Made by a program: the position numbers and the translations under genes. From assembly GCF_910591885.1 (NCBI RefSeq), contig NW_025963551.1:868001-932000 (forward strand): 64,000 nucleotides of DNA. Direction: 5' to 3'. Below, piece by piece: positions 53,753 to 64,000 of this stretch; the stretch's first letter is position 1; the number at the start of each line of letters is the position of its first letter. This DNA comes from Bombus terrestris (Eukaryota; Arthropoda; Insecta; Hymenoptera; Apidae). The notes beneath the pieces are model-generated. The model did not search any database. It had not been told where the DNA came from and saw nothing but the letters and a program-made list of their open reading frames with translations.

Positions 53753-55905
53753 GATTCGACACGTTCGCAAATTTGAAATTAGTCGCCTCCTTATCGGATA
53801 ACGAACACAAGAGGGATTGGTTTTAGGTTAGGCTATAGTTATCGATCGAGCGCAGCGAGCGAGGGACGCATAAAGGTGAGTCACAAATCATCGGTTTGGC
53901 ACATAGGGACATTGAAATATTCGCACCTGCCCGAGTAGTAGGAAGTCTTTATCGAGTTGCCTACTAACAAAAGTTTACAGTTTATCAATAGTTTTACATA
54001 AATAGTAATATTTCCACATAGTACAGTTGCAACGTGAAGTCCGAAATCGCTGACAAATTAAGGTAATAACAGGAAATATATGAACGGCACCATAAGGTAT
54101 ATGTATAGCTTGGAAATTGTTATCGTTGCTCGCTCGCTCCGCTCGCTCGTAAGAATCTAGTCCAACCTCACAACCGATCCGACACGTTCGCAAATTTGAA
54201 ATTAGTCGCCTCCTTATCGGATATCGAACGCAAGAGGGATTGGTTTTAGGTTAGGCTATAGTTATCGAGCGAGCGCAGCGAGCGAGGGACGCATAAAGGT
54301 GTGTCACGAACCAACGGTTTGTCACATAGGGACATTGAAATATTCGCACCAGCCCGAGGAGTCGGAAGTCTTTATCGAATTGCGTACTGACAAAAGTTTA
54401 CAGTATATCAATATTTGTACATAAATAGTAATATTTTCACACAGTACAATGCAACGTGAGGTCCGAAATCGCTGACAAATTAAGGTAATAACAGGAAATA
54501 CATGCACGGCACCAAAAGGTATATGTATAGCTTGGAAATTGTAATCGTTGCTCGCTCGCTCCGCTCGCTCGTAAGAATCTAGTCCAACCTCACAACCGAT
54601 CCGACACGTTCGCAAATTGGAAATTAGTCGCCTCCTTATCGGATAACGAACGCAAGAGGGATTGGTTTTAGGTTAGGCTATAGTTATCGGGCGAGCGCAG
54701 GGAGCGAGGGTCGCGTAAGGGTGTGTCACAAACCAACGGTTTGTCACATAGGGTCATTGAAATATTCGCACCAGCCCCAGGAGCCGGAAGTCTCTATCGA
54801 ATTGCCTACAGACAAAAGTTTACAGTATATCAATATTTGTACATAAATAGTAATAATTTCACACAGTACAGTGCAACGTGAGGTCCGAAATCGCTGACAA
54901 ATTGAGGTAATGACAGGAAATATATGCAAGGCAATATAAGGTATATGTATAGCTTGGAAATTGTAATCGTTGCTCGCTCGCTCCGCTCGCTCGTAAGAAT
55001 CTAGTCCAACCTCACAACCGATCCGACACGTTCGCAAATTTGAAGTTAGTCCCCTCCTTATCGGATAACGAACACAAGAGGGATTGGTTTTAGGTTAGGC
55101 TATAGTTATCGATCGGGCGCAGCGAGCGAGGGACGCATAAAGGTGTGTCACAAATCATCGGTTTGGCACATAGGGACATTGAAATATTCGCACCTGCCCG
55201 AGGAGTAGGAAGACTTTATCGAGTTGCCTACTGACAAAAGTTTACAGTTTATCAATAGTTTTACATAAATAGTAATATTTCCACATAGTACAGTTGCAAC
55301 GTGAGGTCCGAAATCGCTGACAAATTAAGGTAATGACAGGAAATATATGCAAGGCAATATAAGGTATATGTATAGCTTGGAAATTGTAATCGTTGCTCGC
55401 TCGCTCCGCTCGCTCGTAAGAATCTAGCCCAACCTCACCACCGATCCGACACGTTCGCAAATTTGAAATTAGTCGCCTCCTTATCGGATAACGAAAGCAA
55501 GAGGGATTGGTTTTAGGTTTGGCTATAGTTATCGGGCGAGCACAGGGAGCGAGGGACGCGTAAGGGTGTGTCACAAACCAACGGTTTGTCACATAGGGTC
55601 CTTGAAATATTCGCACCAGCCCCAGGAGCCGGAAGTCTTTATCGAATTGCGTACTGACAAAAGTTTACAGTATATCAATATTTGTACATAAATAGTAATA
55701 TTTTCACACAGTACATTGCAACGTGAGGTCCGAAATCGCTGACAAATTGAGGTAATAATAGGAAATATATGCAGGACAATATAAGATATATGTATAGCTT
55801 GGAAATTGTAATCGTTGATCGCTCGCTCCCCTCGCTCGTAAGAATCTAATGCAACCTCACAACCGATCCGACACGTTCGCAAATTTGAAGTTAGTCTCCT
55901 CCTTA
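53753..55905. repeat. Mixed monomers between two 5-mer domains
   Basis: The 5-mer match ends at about 54195. Then come 54322 (C-like front, A centre, B-like rear), 54744 (class D with AGTCTCTATCG), 55166 (B front, rear switching at about 55329 to GGTAATGACAGG and GCAAGG, 423 bp) and 55589 (class A). Only satellite sequence is seen. Confidence 0.8.
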
Positions 55906-58900
55906 TCGGATAACGAAAGCAAGAGGGATTGGTTTTAGGTTAGGCTATAGTTATCGGGCGAGCACAGGGAGCGAGGGACGCGTAAGGGTGTGTCACAAAC
56001 CAACGGTTTGTCACATAGGGTCATTGAAATATTCGCACCAGCCCCAGGAGCCGGAAGTCTTTATCGAATTGCGTACTGACAAAAGTTTACAGTATATCAA
56101 TATTTGTACATAAATAGTAATATTTTCACACAGTACAATGCAACGTGAGGTCCGGAATCGCTGACTAATTGAGGTAATAATAGGAAATATATGCAGGACA
56201 ATATAAGATATATGTATAGCTTGGAAATTGTAATCGTTGCTCGCTCGCTCCCCTCGCTCGTAAGAATCTAGTGCAACCTCACAACCGATTCGACACGTTC
56301 GCAAATTTGAAATTAGTCGCCTCCTTATCGGATAACGAACACAAGAGGGATTGGTTTTAGGTTAGGCTATAGTTATCGATCGAGCGCAGCGAGCGAGGGA
56401 CGCATAAAGGTGTGTCACAAATCATCGGCTTGGCACATAGGGACATTGAAATGTTCGCACCTGCCCGAGGAGTAGGAAGTCTTTATCGAGTTGCCTACTG
56501 ACAAAAGTTTACAGTTTATCAATAGTTTTACATAAATAGTAATATTTCCACATAGTACAGTTGCAACGTGAGGTCCGAAATCGCTGACAAATTAAGGTAA
56601 TAACAGGAAATATATGCACGGCACCATAAGGTATATGTATAGCTTGGAAATTGTTATCGTTGCTCGCTCGCTCCGCTCGCTCGTAAGAATCTAGTCCAAC
56701 CTCACAACCGATCCGACACGTTCGCAAATTTGAAATTAGTCGCCTCCTTATCGGATATCGAACGCAAGAGGGATTGGTTTTAGGTTAGGCTATAGTTATC
56801 GAGCGAGCGCAGCGAGCGAGGGACGCATAAAGGTGTGTCACGAACCAACGGTTTGTCACATAGGGTCATTGAAATATTCGCACCAGCCCCAGGAGCCGGA
56901 AGTCTTTATCGAATAGCGTACTGACAACAGTTTACAGTATATCAATATTTGTACATAAATAGTAATATTTTCACATAGTACAGTTGCAACGTGAGGTCCG
57001 AAATCGCTGACAAATTAAGGTAATAACAGGAAATATATGCACGGCACCAAAAGATATATGTATAGCTTGGAAATTGTAATCGTTGTTCGCTCGCTCCGCT
57101 CGCTCGTAAGAATCTAGTCCAACCTCACAACCGATCCGACACGTTCGCAAATTTGAAATTAGTCGCCTCCTTATCGGATAACGAACGCAAGAGGGATTGG
57201 TTTTAGGTTAGGCTATAGCTATCGGGCGAGCACAGGGAGCGAGGGTCGCGTAAGGGTGTGTCACAAACCAACGGTTTGTCACATAGGGTCATTGAAATAT
57301 TCGCACCAGCCCCAGGAGCCGGAAGTCTTTATCGAATTGCCTACAGACAAAAGTTTACAGTATATCAATATTTGTACACAAAGAGTAATAATTTCACACA
57401 GTACAGTGCAACGTGAGGTCCGAAATCGCTGACAAATTGAGGTAATGACAGGAAATATATGCAAGGCAATATAAGGTATATGTATAGCTTGGAAATTGTA
57501 ATCGTTGCTCGCTCGCTCCGCTCGCTCGTAAGAATCTAGTCCAACCTCCCAACTGATCCGACACGTTCGCAAATTTGAAATTAGTCCCCTCCTTATCGAA
57601 TGGCGAACGTATGAGGTATTGGTTTTAGGTTAGGCTATAGTTTTCAAACGAGCGCATCGAGCGAGGGTCGCGTAAAGGTGTGTCACAAACCAACGGTTTG
57701 GCACTTAGGGACATTGAAATATTCGCACCAGCCCGAGGAGTCGGAAGCCTTTATCGCGTTGCCTACTGACAAAAGTTTACAGTTTATCAATAGTTTTACA
57801 TAAATAGTAATATTTCCACATAGTACAGTTGCAACGTGAGGTCCGAAATCGCTGACAAATTGAGGTAATAACAGGAAATATATGCAAGGCAATATAAGGT
57901 ATATGTATAGCTTGGAAATTGTAATCGTTGCTCGCTCGCTCCGCTCGCTCGTAAGAATCTAGCCCAACCTCACCACCGATCCGACACGTTCGCAAATTTG
58001 AAATTAGTCGCCTCCTTATCGGATAACGAAAGCAAGAGGGATTGGTTTTAGGTTAGGCTATAGTTATCGGGCGAGCACAGGGAGCGAGGGACGCGTAAGG
58101 GTGTGTCACAAACCAACGGTTTGTCACATAGGGTCATTGAAATATTCGCACCAGCCCCAGGAGCCGGAAGTCTTTATCGAATTGCGTACTGACAAAAGTT
58201 TACAGTATATCAATATTTGTACATAAATAGTAATATTTTCACACAGTACAATGCAACGTGAGGTCCGGAATCGCTGACTAATTGAGGTAATAATAGGAAA
58301 TATATGCAGGACAATATAAGATATATGTATAGCTTGGAAATTGTAATCGTTGCTCGCTCGCTCCCCTCGCTCGTAAGAATCTAGTGCAACCTCACAACCG
58401 ATTCGACACGTTCGCAAATTTGAAATTAGTCGCCTCCTTATCGGATAACGAACACAAGAGGGATTGGTTTTAGGTTAGGCTATAGTTATCGATCGAGCGC
58501 AGCGAGCGAGGGACGCATAAAGGTGTGTCACAAATCATCGGCTTGGCACATAGGGACATTGAAATGTTCGCACCTGCCCGAGGAGTAGGAAGTCTTTATC
58601 GAGTTGCCTACTGACAAAAGTTTACAGTTTATCAATAGTTTTACATAAATAGTAATATTTCCACATAGTACAGTTGCAACGTGAGGTCCGAAATCGCTGA
58701 CAAATTAAGGTAATAACAGGAAATATATGCACGGCACCATAAGGTATATGTATAGCTTGGAAATTGTTATCGTTGCTCGCTCGCTCCGCTCGCTCGTAAG
58801 AATCTAGTCCAACCTCACAACCGATCCGACACGTTCGCAAATTTGAAATTAGTCGCCTCCTTATCGGATATCGAACGCAAGAGGGATTGGTTTTAGGTTA

Positions 58901-60248
58901 GGCTATAGTTATCGAGCGAGCGCAGCGAGCGAGGGACGCATAAAGGTGTGTCACGAACCAACGGTTTGTCACATAGGGTCATTGAAATATTCGCACCAGC
59001 CCCAGGAGCCGGAAGTCTTTATCGAATAGCGTACTGAGAAAAGTTTACAGTATATCAATATTTGTACATAAATAGTAATATTTTCACATAGTACAGTTGC
59101 AACGTGAGGTCCGAAATCGCTGACAAATTAAGGTAATAACAGGAAATATATGCACGGCACCAAAAGGTATATGTATAGCTTGGAAATTGTAATCGTTGTT
59201 CGCTCGCTCCGCTCGCTCGTAAGAATCTAGTCCAACCTCACAACCGATCCGACACGTTCGCAAATTTGAAATTAGTCGCCTCCTTATCGGATAACGAACG
59301 CAAGAGGGATTGGTTTTAGGTTAGGCTATAGCTATCGGGCGAGCACAGGGAGCGAGGGTCGCGTAAGGGTGTGTCACAAACCAACGGTTTGTCACATAGG
59401 GTCATTGAAATATTCGCACCAGCCCCAGGAGCCGGAAGTCTTTATCGAATTGCCTACAGACAAAAGTTTACAGTTTATCAATATTTGTACACAAAGAGTA
59501 ATAATTTCACACAGTACAGTGCAACGTGAGGTCCGAAATCGCTGACAAATTGAGGTAATGACAGGAAATATATGCAAGGCAATATAAGGTATATGTATAG
59601 CTTGGAAATTGTAATCGTTGCTCGCTCGCTCCGCTCGCTCGTAAGAATCTAGTCCAACCTCCCAACTGATCCGACACGTTCGCAAATTTGAAATTAGTCC
59701 CCTCCTTATCGAATGGCGAACGTATGAGGTATTGGTTTTAGGTTAGGCTATAGTTTTCAAACGAGCGCATCGAGCGAGGGTCGCGTAAAGGTGTGTCACA
59801 AACCAACGGTTTGGCACTTAGGGACATTGAAATATTCGCACCAGCCCGAGGAGTCGGAAGCCTTTATCGCGTTGCCTACTGACAAAAGTTTACAGTTTAT
59901 CAATAGTTTTACATAAATAGTAATATTTCCACATAGTACAGTTGCAACGTGAGGTCCGAAATCGCTGACAAATTGAGGTAATAACAGGAAATATATGCAA
60001 GGCAATATAAGGTATATGTATAGCTTGGAAATTGTAATCGTTGCTCGCTCGCTCCGCTCGCTCGTAAGAATCTAGCCCAACCTCACCACCGATCCGACAC
60101 GTTCGCAAATTTGAAATTAGTCGCCTCCTTATCGGATAACGAAAGCAAGAGGGATTGGTTTTAGGTTAGGCTATAGTTATCGGGCGAGCACAGGGAGCGA
60201 GGGACGCGTAAGGGTGTGTCACAATCCAACGGTTTGTCACATAGGGTC
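55906..60248. repeat. Fourth 5-mer HOR, 2113 bp, two copies
   Basis: Units with anchors 56011, 56433, 56856, 57279, 57701 and 58124, 58546, 58969, 59392, 59814 are 2113 bp apart. Three monomers per unit carry the extra T (3 x 423 + 2 x 422 = 2113). Shared markers are AAATGTTCGCACC (about 56450 and 58563), TTGTACACAAAGAG, CCCAACTGATCC, TTTTCAAACGAGCGCATCG and CGAATAGCGTACTGA. I noticed only about four differences, including GACAACAG/GAGAAAAG, AAAAGATATATG/AAAAGGTATATG and CAGTATATC/CAGTTTATC, so this is among the youngest duplications here. Confidence 0.93.
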
Positions 60249-60889
60249 CTTGAAATATTCGCACCAGCCCCAGGAGCCGGAAGTCTTTATCGAATTGCGT
60301 ACTGACAAAAGTTTACAGTATATCAATATTTGTACATAAATAGTAATATTTTCACACAGTACAATGCAACGTGAGGTCCGAAATCGCTGACAAATTGAGG
60401 TAATAATAGGAAATATATGCAGGACAATATAAGATATATGTATAGCTTGGAAATTGTAATCGTTGATCGCTCGCTCCCCTTGCTCGTAAGAATCTAGTGC
60501 AACCTCACAACCGATTCGACACGTTCGCAAATTTGAAATTAGTCGCCTCCTTATCGGATAACGAACACAAGAGGGATTGGTTTTAGGTTAGGCTATAGTT
60601 ATCGATCGAGCGCAGCGAGCGAGGGACGCATAAAGGTGTGTCACAAATCATCGGCTTGGCACATAGGGACATTGAAATATTCGCACCTGCCCGAGGAGTA
60701 GGAAGTCTTTATCGAGTTGCCTACTGACAAAAGTTTACAGTTTATCAATAGTTTTACATAAATGGTAATATTTCCACATAGTACAGTTGCAACGTGAGGT
60801 CCGAAATCGCTGACAAATTAAGGTAATAACAGGAAATATATGCACGGCACCATAAGGTATATGTATAGCTTGGAAATTGTAATCGTTGC
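60249..60889. repeat. Class A and class B monomers joining two HOR domains
   Basis: Monomer 60237 is class A and 60659 is class B with the extra T. Private changes are CCCCTTGCTCG at about 60476 and AAATGGTAATATT at about 60761. The stretch joins the 2113-bp HOR to the 4-monomer-spaced repeats. Confidence 0.8.
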
Positions 60890-63774
60890 TCGCTCGCTCC
60901 GCTCGCTCGTAAGAATCTAGCCCAACCTCACCACCGATCCGACACGTTCGCAAATTTGAAATTAGTCGCCTCCTTATCGGATAACGAAAGCAAGAGGGAT
61001 TGGTTTTAGGTTAGGCTATAGTTAGCGGGCGAGCACAGGGAGCGAGGGACGCGTAAGGGTGTGTCACAAACCAACGGTTTGTCACATAGGGTCCTTGAAA
61101 TATTCGCACCAGCCCCAGGAGCCGGAAGTCTTTATCGAATTGCGTACTGACAAAAGTTTACAGTATATCAATATTTGTATATAAATAGTAATATTTTCAC
61201 ACAGTACAGTGCAACGTGTGGTCCGAAATCGCTGACAAATTGAGGTAATAACAGGAAATATATGCAAGGCAATATAAGGTATATGTATAGCTTGGAAATT
61301 GTAATCGTTGATCGCTCGCTCCCCTCGCTCGTAAGAATCTAGTGCAACCTCACAACCGATCCGACACGTTCGCAAATTTGAAGTTAGTCTCCTCCTTATC
61401 GGATAACGAAAGCAAGAGGGATTGGTTTTAGGTTAGGCTATAGTTATCGGGCGAGCACAGGGAGCGAGGGACGCGTAAGGGTGTGTCACAAACCAACGGT
61501 TTGTCACATACGGTCATTGAAATATTCGCACCAGCCCCAGGAGCCGGATGTCTTAATCGAATTGCGTACTGACAAAAGTCTACAGTATATCAATATTTGT
61601 ACATAAATAGTAATATTTTCACACAGTACAATGCAACGTGAGGACCGGAATCGCTGACTAATTGAGGTAATAATAGGAAATATATGCAGGACAATATAAG
61701 ATATATGTATAGCTTGGAAATTGTAATCGTTGCTCGCTCGCTCCCCTCGCTCGTAAGAATCTAGTGCAACCTCACAACCGATTCGACACGTTCGCAAATT
61801 TGAAATTAGTCGCCTCCTTATCGGATAACGAACACAAGAGGGATTGGTTTTAGGTTAGGCTATAGTTATCGATCGAGCGCAGCAAGCGAGGGACGCATAA
61901 AGGTGTGTCACAAATCATCGGCTTGGCACATAGGGACATTGAAATATTCTTACCTGCCCGAGGAGTAGGAAGTCTTTATCGAGTTGCCTACTGACAAAAG
62001 TTTACAGTTTATCAATAGTTTTACATAAATAGTAATATTTCCACATAGTACAGTTGCAACGTGAGGTCCGAAATCGCTGACAAATTAAGGTAATAACAGG
62101 AAATATATGCACGGCACCATAAGGTATATGTATAGCTTGGAAATTGTAATCGTTGCTCGCTCGCTCCGCTCGATCGTAAGAATCTAGTCCAACCTCACAA
62201 CCGATCCGACACGTTCGCAAATTTGAAATTAGTCGCCTCCTTATCGGATAACGAACACAAGAGGGATTGGTTTTAGGTTAGGCTATAGTTATCGATCGGG
62301 CGCAGCGAGCGAGGGACGCATAAAGGTGTGTCACAAACCAACGGTTTGTCACATAGGGTCATTGAAATATTCGCACCAGCCCCAGGAGCCGGAAGTCTTT
62401 ATCGAATTGCCTACAGACAATAGTTTACAGTATATCAATATTTGTACATAAATAGTAATATTTTCACACAGTACAGTGCAACGTGTGGTCCGAAATCGCT
62501 GACAAATTGAGGTAATAACAGGAAATATATGCAAGGCAATATAAGGTATATGTATAGCTTGGAAATTGCAATCGTTGCTCGCTCGCTCCGCTCGCTCGTA
62601 AGAATCTAGCCCAACCTCACCACCGATCCGACACGTTCGCAAATTTGAAATTAGTCGCCTCCTTACCGGATAACGAAAGCAAGAGCGATTGGTTTTAGGT
62701 TAGGCTATAGTTATCGGGCGAGCACAGGGAGCGAGGGACGCGTAAGGGTGTGTCACAAACCAACGGTTTGTCACATAGGGGCCTTGAAATATTCGCACCA
62801 GCCCCAGGAGCCGGAAGTCTTTATCGAATTGCGTACTGACAAAAGTTTACAGTATATCTATATTTGTACATAAATAGTAATATTTTCACACAGTACAATG
62901 CAACGTGAGGTCCGAAATCGCTGACAAATTGAGGTAATAATAGGAAATATATGCAGGACAATATAAGATATATGTATAGCTTGGAAATTGTAATCGTTGA
63001 TAGCTCGCTCCCCTCGCTCGTAAGAATCTAGTGCAACCTCACAACCGATCCGACACGTTCGCAAATTTGAAGTTAGTCTCCTCCTTATCGGATAACGAAA
63101 GCAAGAGGGATTGGTTTTAGGTTAGGCTATAGTTATCGGGCGAGCACAGGGAGCGAGGGACGCGTAAGGGTGTGTCACAAACCAACGGTTTGTCACATAC
63201 GGTCATTGAAATATTCGCACCAGCCCCAGGAGCCGGAAGACTTTATCGAATTGCGTACTGACAAAAGTTTACAGTATATCAATATTTGTACATAAATAGT
63301 AATATTTTCACACAGTACAATGCAACGCGAGGTCCGGAATCGCTGACTAATTGAGGTAATAATAGGAAATATATGCAGGACAATATAAGATATATGTATA
63401 GCTTGGAAATTGTAATCGTTGCTCGCTCGCTCCCCTCGCTCGTAAGAATCTAGTGCAACCTCACAACCGATTCGACACGTTCGCAAATTTGAAATTAGTC
63501 GCCTCCTTATCGGATAACGAACACAAGAGGGATTGGTTTTAGGTTAGGCTATAGTTATCGATCGAGCGCAGCGAGCGAGGGACGCATAAAGGTGTGTCAC
63601 AAATCATCGGCTTGGCACATAGGGACATTGAAATATTCGCACCTGCCCGAGGAGTAGGAAGTCTTTATCGAGTTGCCTACTGACAAAAGTTTACAGTTTA
63701 TCAATAGTTTTACATAAATAGTAATATTTCCACATAGTACAGTTGCAACGTGAGGTCCGAAATCGCTGACAAAT
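60890..63774. repeat. Segment repeated at 4-monomer spacing (1689 bp)
   Basis: Segment 60890 to about 62085 recurs at 62579 to about 63774. Monomers 61082, 61504 and 61926 pair with 62771, 63193 and 63615. Markers are CTAGCCCAACCTCACCACC, CATACGGTCATTG, CTAATTGAGG and CATCGGCTTGGCAC. The pairing breaks where 63774 continues with GAGGTAATAACAGG while 62085 has AAGGTAATAACAGG. Confidence 0.85.
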
Positions 63775-64000
63775 TGAGGTAATAACAGGAAATATATGCA
63801 CGGCACCAAAAGGTATATGTATAGCTTGGAAATTGTAATCGTTGCTCGCTCGCTCCGCTCGCTCGTAAGAATCTAGTCCAACCTCACAACCGATCCGACA
63901 CGTTCGCAAATTTGAAATTAGTCGCCTCCTTATCGGATAACGAACGCAAGAGGGATTGGTTTTAGGTTAGGCTATAGTTATCGGGCGAGCACAGGGAGCG
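63615..64000. repeat. Right-edge partial monomer
   Basis: The last anchor is at 63615 and the window ends 386 bp later, inside the G-rich arm (GGGCGAGCACAGGGAGCG). It carries CAGTTGC, so the complete monomer would be 423 bp. The front is class B and the rear has GCACGGCACCAAAAGG. The array continues past the window. Confidence 0.9.

Larger units (their letters stand above)
1..64000. repeat. Uninterrupted ~422-bp tandem satellite array (about 151.6 monomers)
   Basis: The same unit recurs head to tail across the whole window, always in the same orientation. With the start of the (G/T)CACATAG motif as anchor, sites fall at 277, 699, 1122, 1544, 1966, 2389 and so on to 63615, which is 151 anchors and 150 full monomers. 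Spacing is 422 bp in 110 cases, 423 bp in 39 and 421 bp in one. No unrelated sequence, mobile element or inversion interrupts the array. GC is 43% over 481-900. Such arrays in eukaryotes are usually centromeric, pericentromeric or subtelomeric heterochromatin; which of these applies cannot be told from the sequence. I recognise no named satellite family. Both window ends cut through a monomer, so the array extends beyond on both sides. Confidence 0.99.

Noticed and set aside
277..63909. Recurrent minus-strand frame of about 97 codons (beginning like MRTCRIGCEV) in most monomers, taken as a gene family
   Set aside because: Where I checked the start codon it is TTG (or GTG for the longer forms), not ATG. 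The +1 T in about a quarter of monomers shortens it to 72 codons, one deletion cuts it to 68, and stop-removing changes extend it into unrelated sequence. It shows no domain I recognise, no signal for expression and no spacing from its neighbours. A frame that is open once in a monomer will be open in nearly every copy.
1..64000. CRISPR array
   Set aside because: Units of 422 bp with no unique spacers and no short direct repeats separated by variable sequence. The pattern is a tandem satellite.
1..64000. CENP-B box (core TTCG....A..CGGG)
   Set aside because: The TTCG sites (ACGTTCGCAAATTTG and ATATTCGCACC) and the CCCG sites (GCCCGAGGAGTCGG) do not fit the required bases on either strand.
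1..64000. rRNA spacer or tandem tRNA/5S/snRNA genes
   Set aside because: No conserved rRNA, tRNA (A and B box) or snRNA segments are recognisable in the monomer, and no T-run terminator follows a plausible RNA gene.
1..64000. The 422-bp monomer as a dimer of two ~211-bp units
   Set aside because: The two halves do not align to each other. The only related segments are the C-rich and G-rich arms, which are inverted, not direct.
1..64000. A prokaryotic, phage or defence system hidden in the window
   Set aside because: Every stretch is accounted for by the same repeat. No ribosome-binding sites, operons or recognisable protein domains are present on either strand.

Overview
The whole 64 kb window is one uninterrupted head-to-tail satellite DNA array. 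I find no gene, RNA gene, transposon or CRISPR array. The repeat unit is about 422 bp. Using the start of the motif (G/T)CACATAG as anchor, I placed 151 anchors from 277 to 63615, giving 150 complete monomers plus a 276-bp fragment on the left and a 386-bp fragment on the right. The monomers are all in the same orientation. Lengths are very tightly held: 110 monomers are 422 bp, 39 are 423 bp (one extra T in GTACAGTTGC) and one is 421 bp; 150 x 422 + 39 - 1 equals the anchor span of 63,338 bp.

The organism is almost certainly a eukaryote, since long, homogeneous, multi-level satellite arrays of this kind are typical of centromeric or heterochromatic DNA. By hand count over 481-900 the GC content is 43% (182/420). 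CpG is not depleted (26 seen, about 20 expected), which argues against a heavily CpG-methylated vertebrate genome. Each monomer carries the doublet TTAGGTTAGG, the insect-type telomere unit, but two units may be chance. An arthropod or other invertebrate is a reasonable but weak guess, and I cannot name the species.

Monomers fall into four recognisable classes (A, B, C, D) plus hybrids that switch class part-way along. They are arranged in higher-order repeats (HORs) whose period changes along the window: a 3-mer (530-3064); a tandem duplication of an 8- or 9-monomer unit (2690-9868); a 5-mer in four copies (7845-16325); a mixed stretch (16326-20314); a segment repeated at 6-monomer spacing (20315-24398); a second 5-mer with a truncated copy (25240-33209); mixed stretches (33210-44239); a third 5-mer duplicated at 13-monomer spacing (44240-53752); a mixed stretch (53753-55905); a fourth 5-mer of 2113 bp in two copies (55906-60248); and a segment repeated at 4-monomer spacing (60890-63774).

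Each monomer has an AT-rich half and a CG-rich half. The CG-rich half holds a fold-back pair of about 26-bp arms with a loop of about 116 bp, two shorter dyads, an 8-bp palindrome and the TTAGG doublet. An antisense open frame of about 97 codons recurs in most monomers, but it begins with TTG where checked, is broken by the 1-bp length variant and is best read as a by-product of repetition. The interest here is array evolution: visible crossover points, conversion-like patches and nested duplications.
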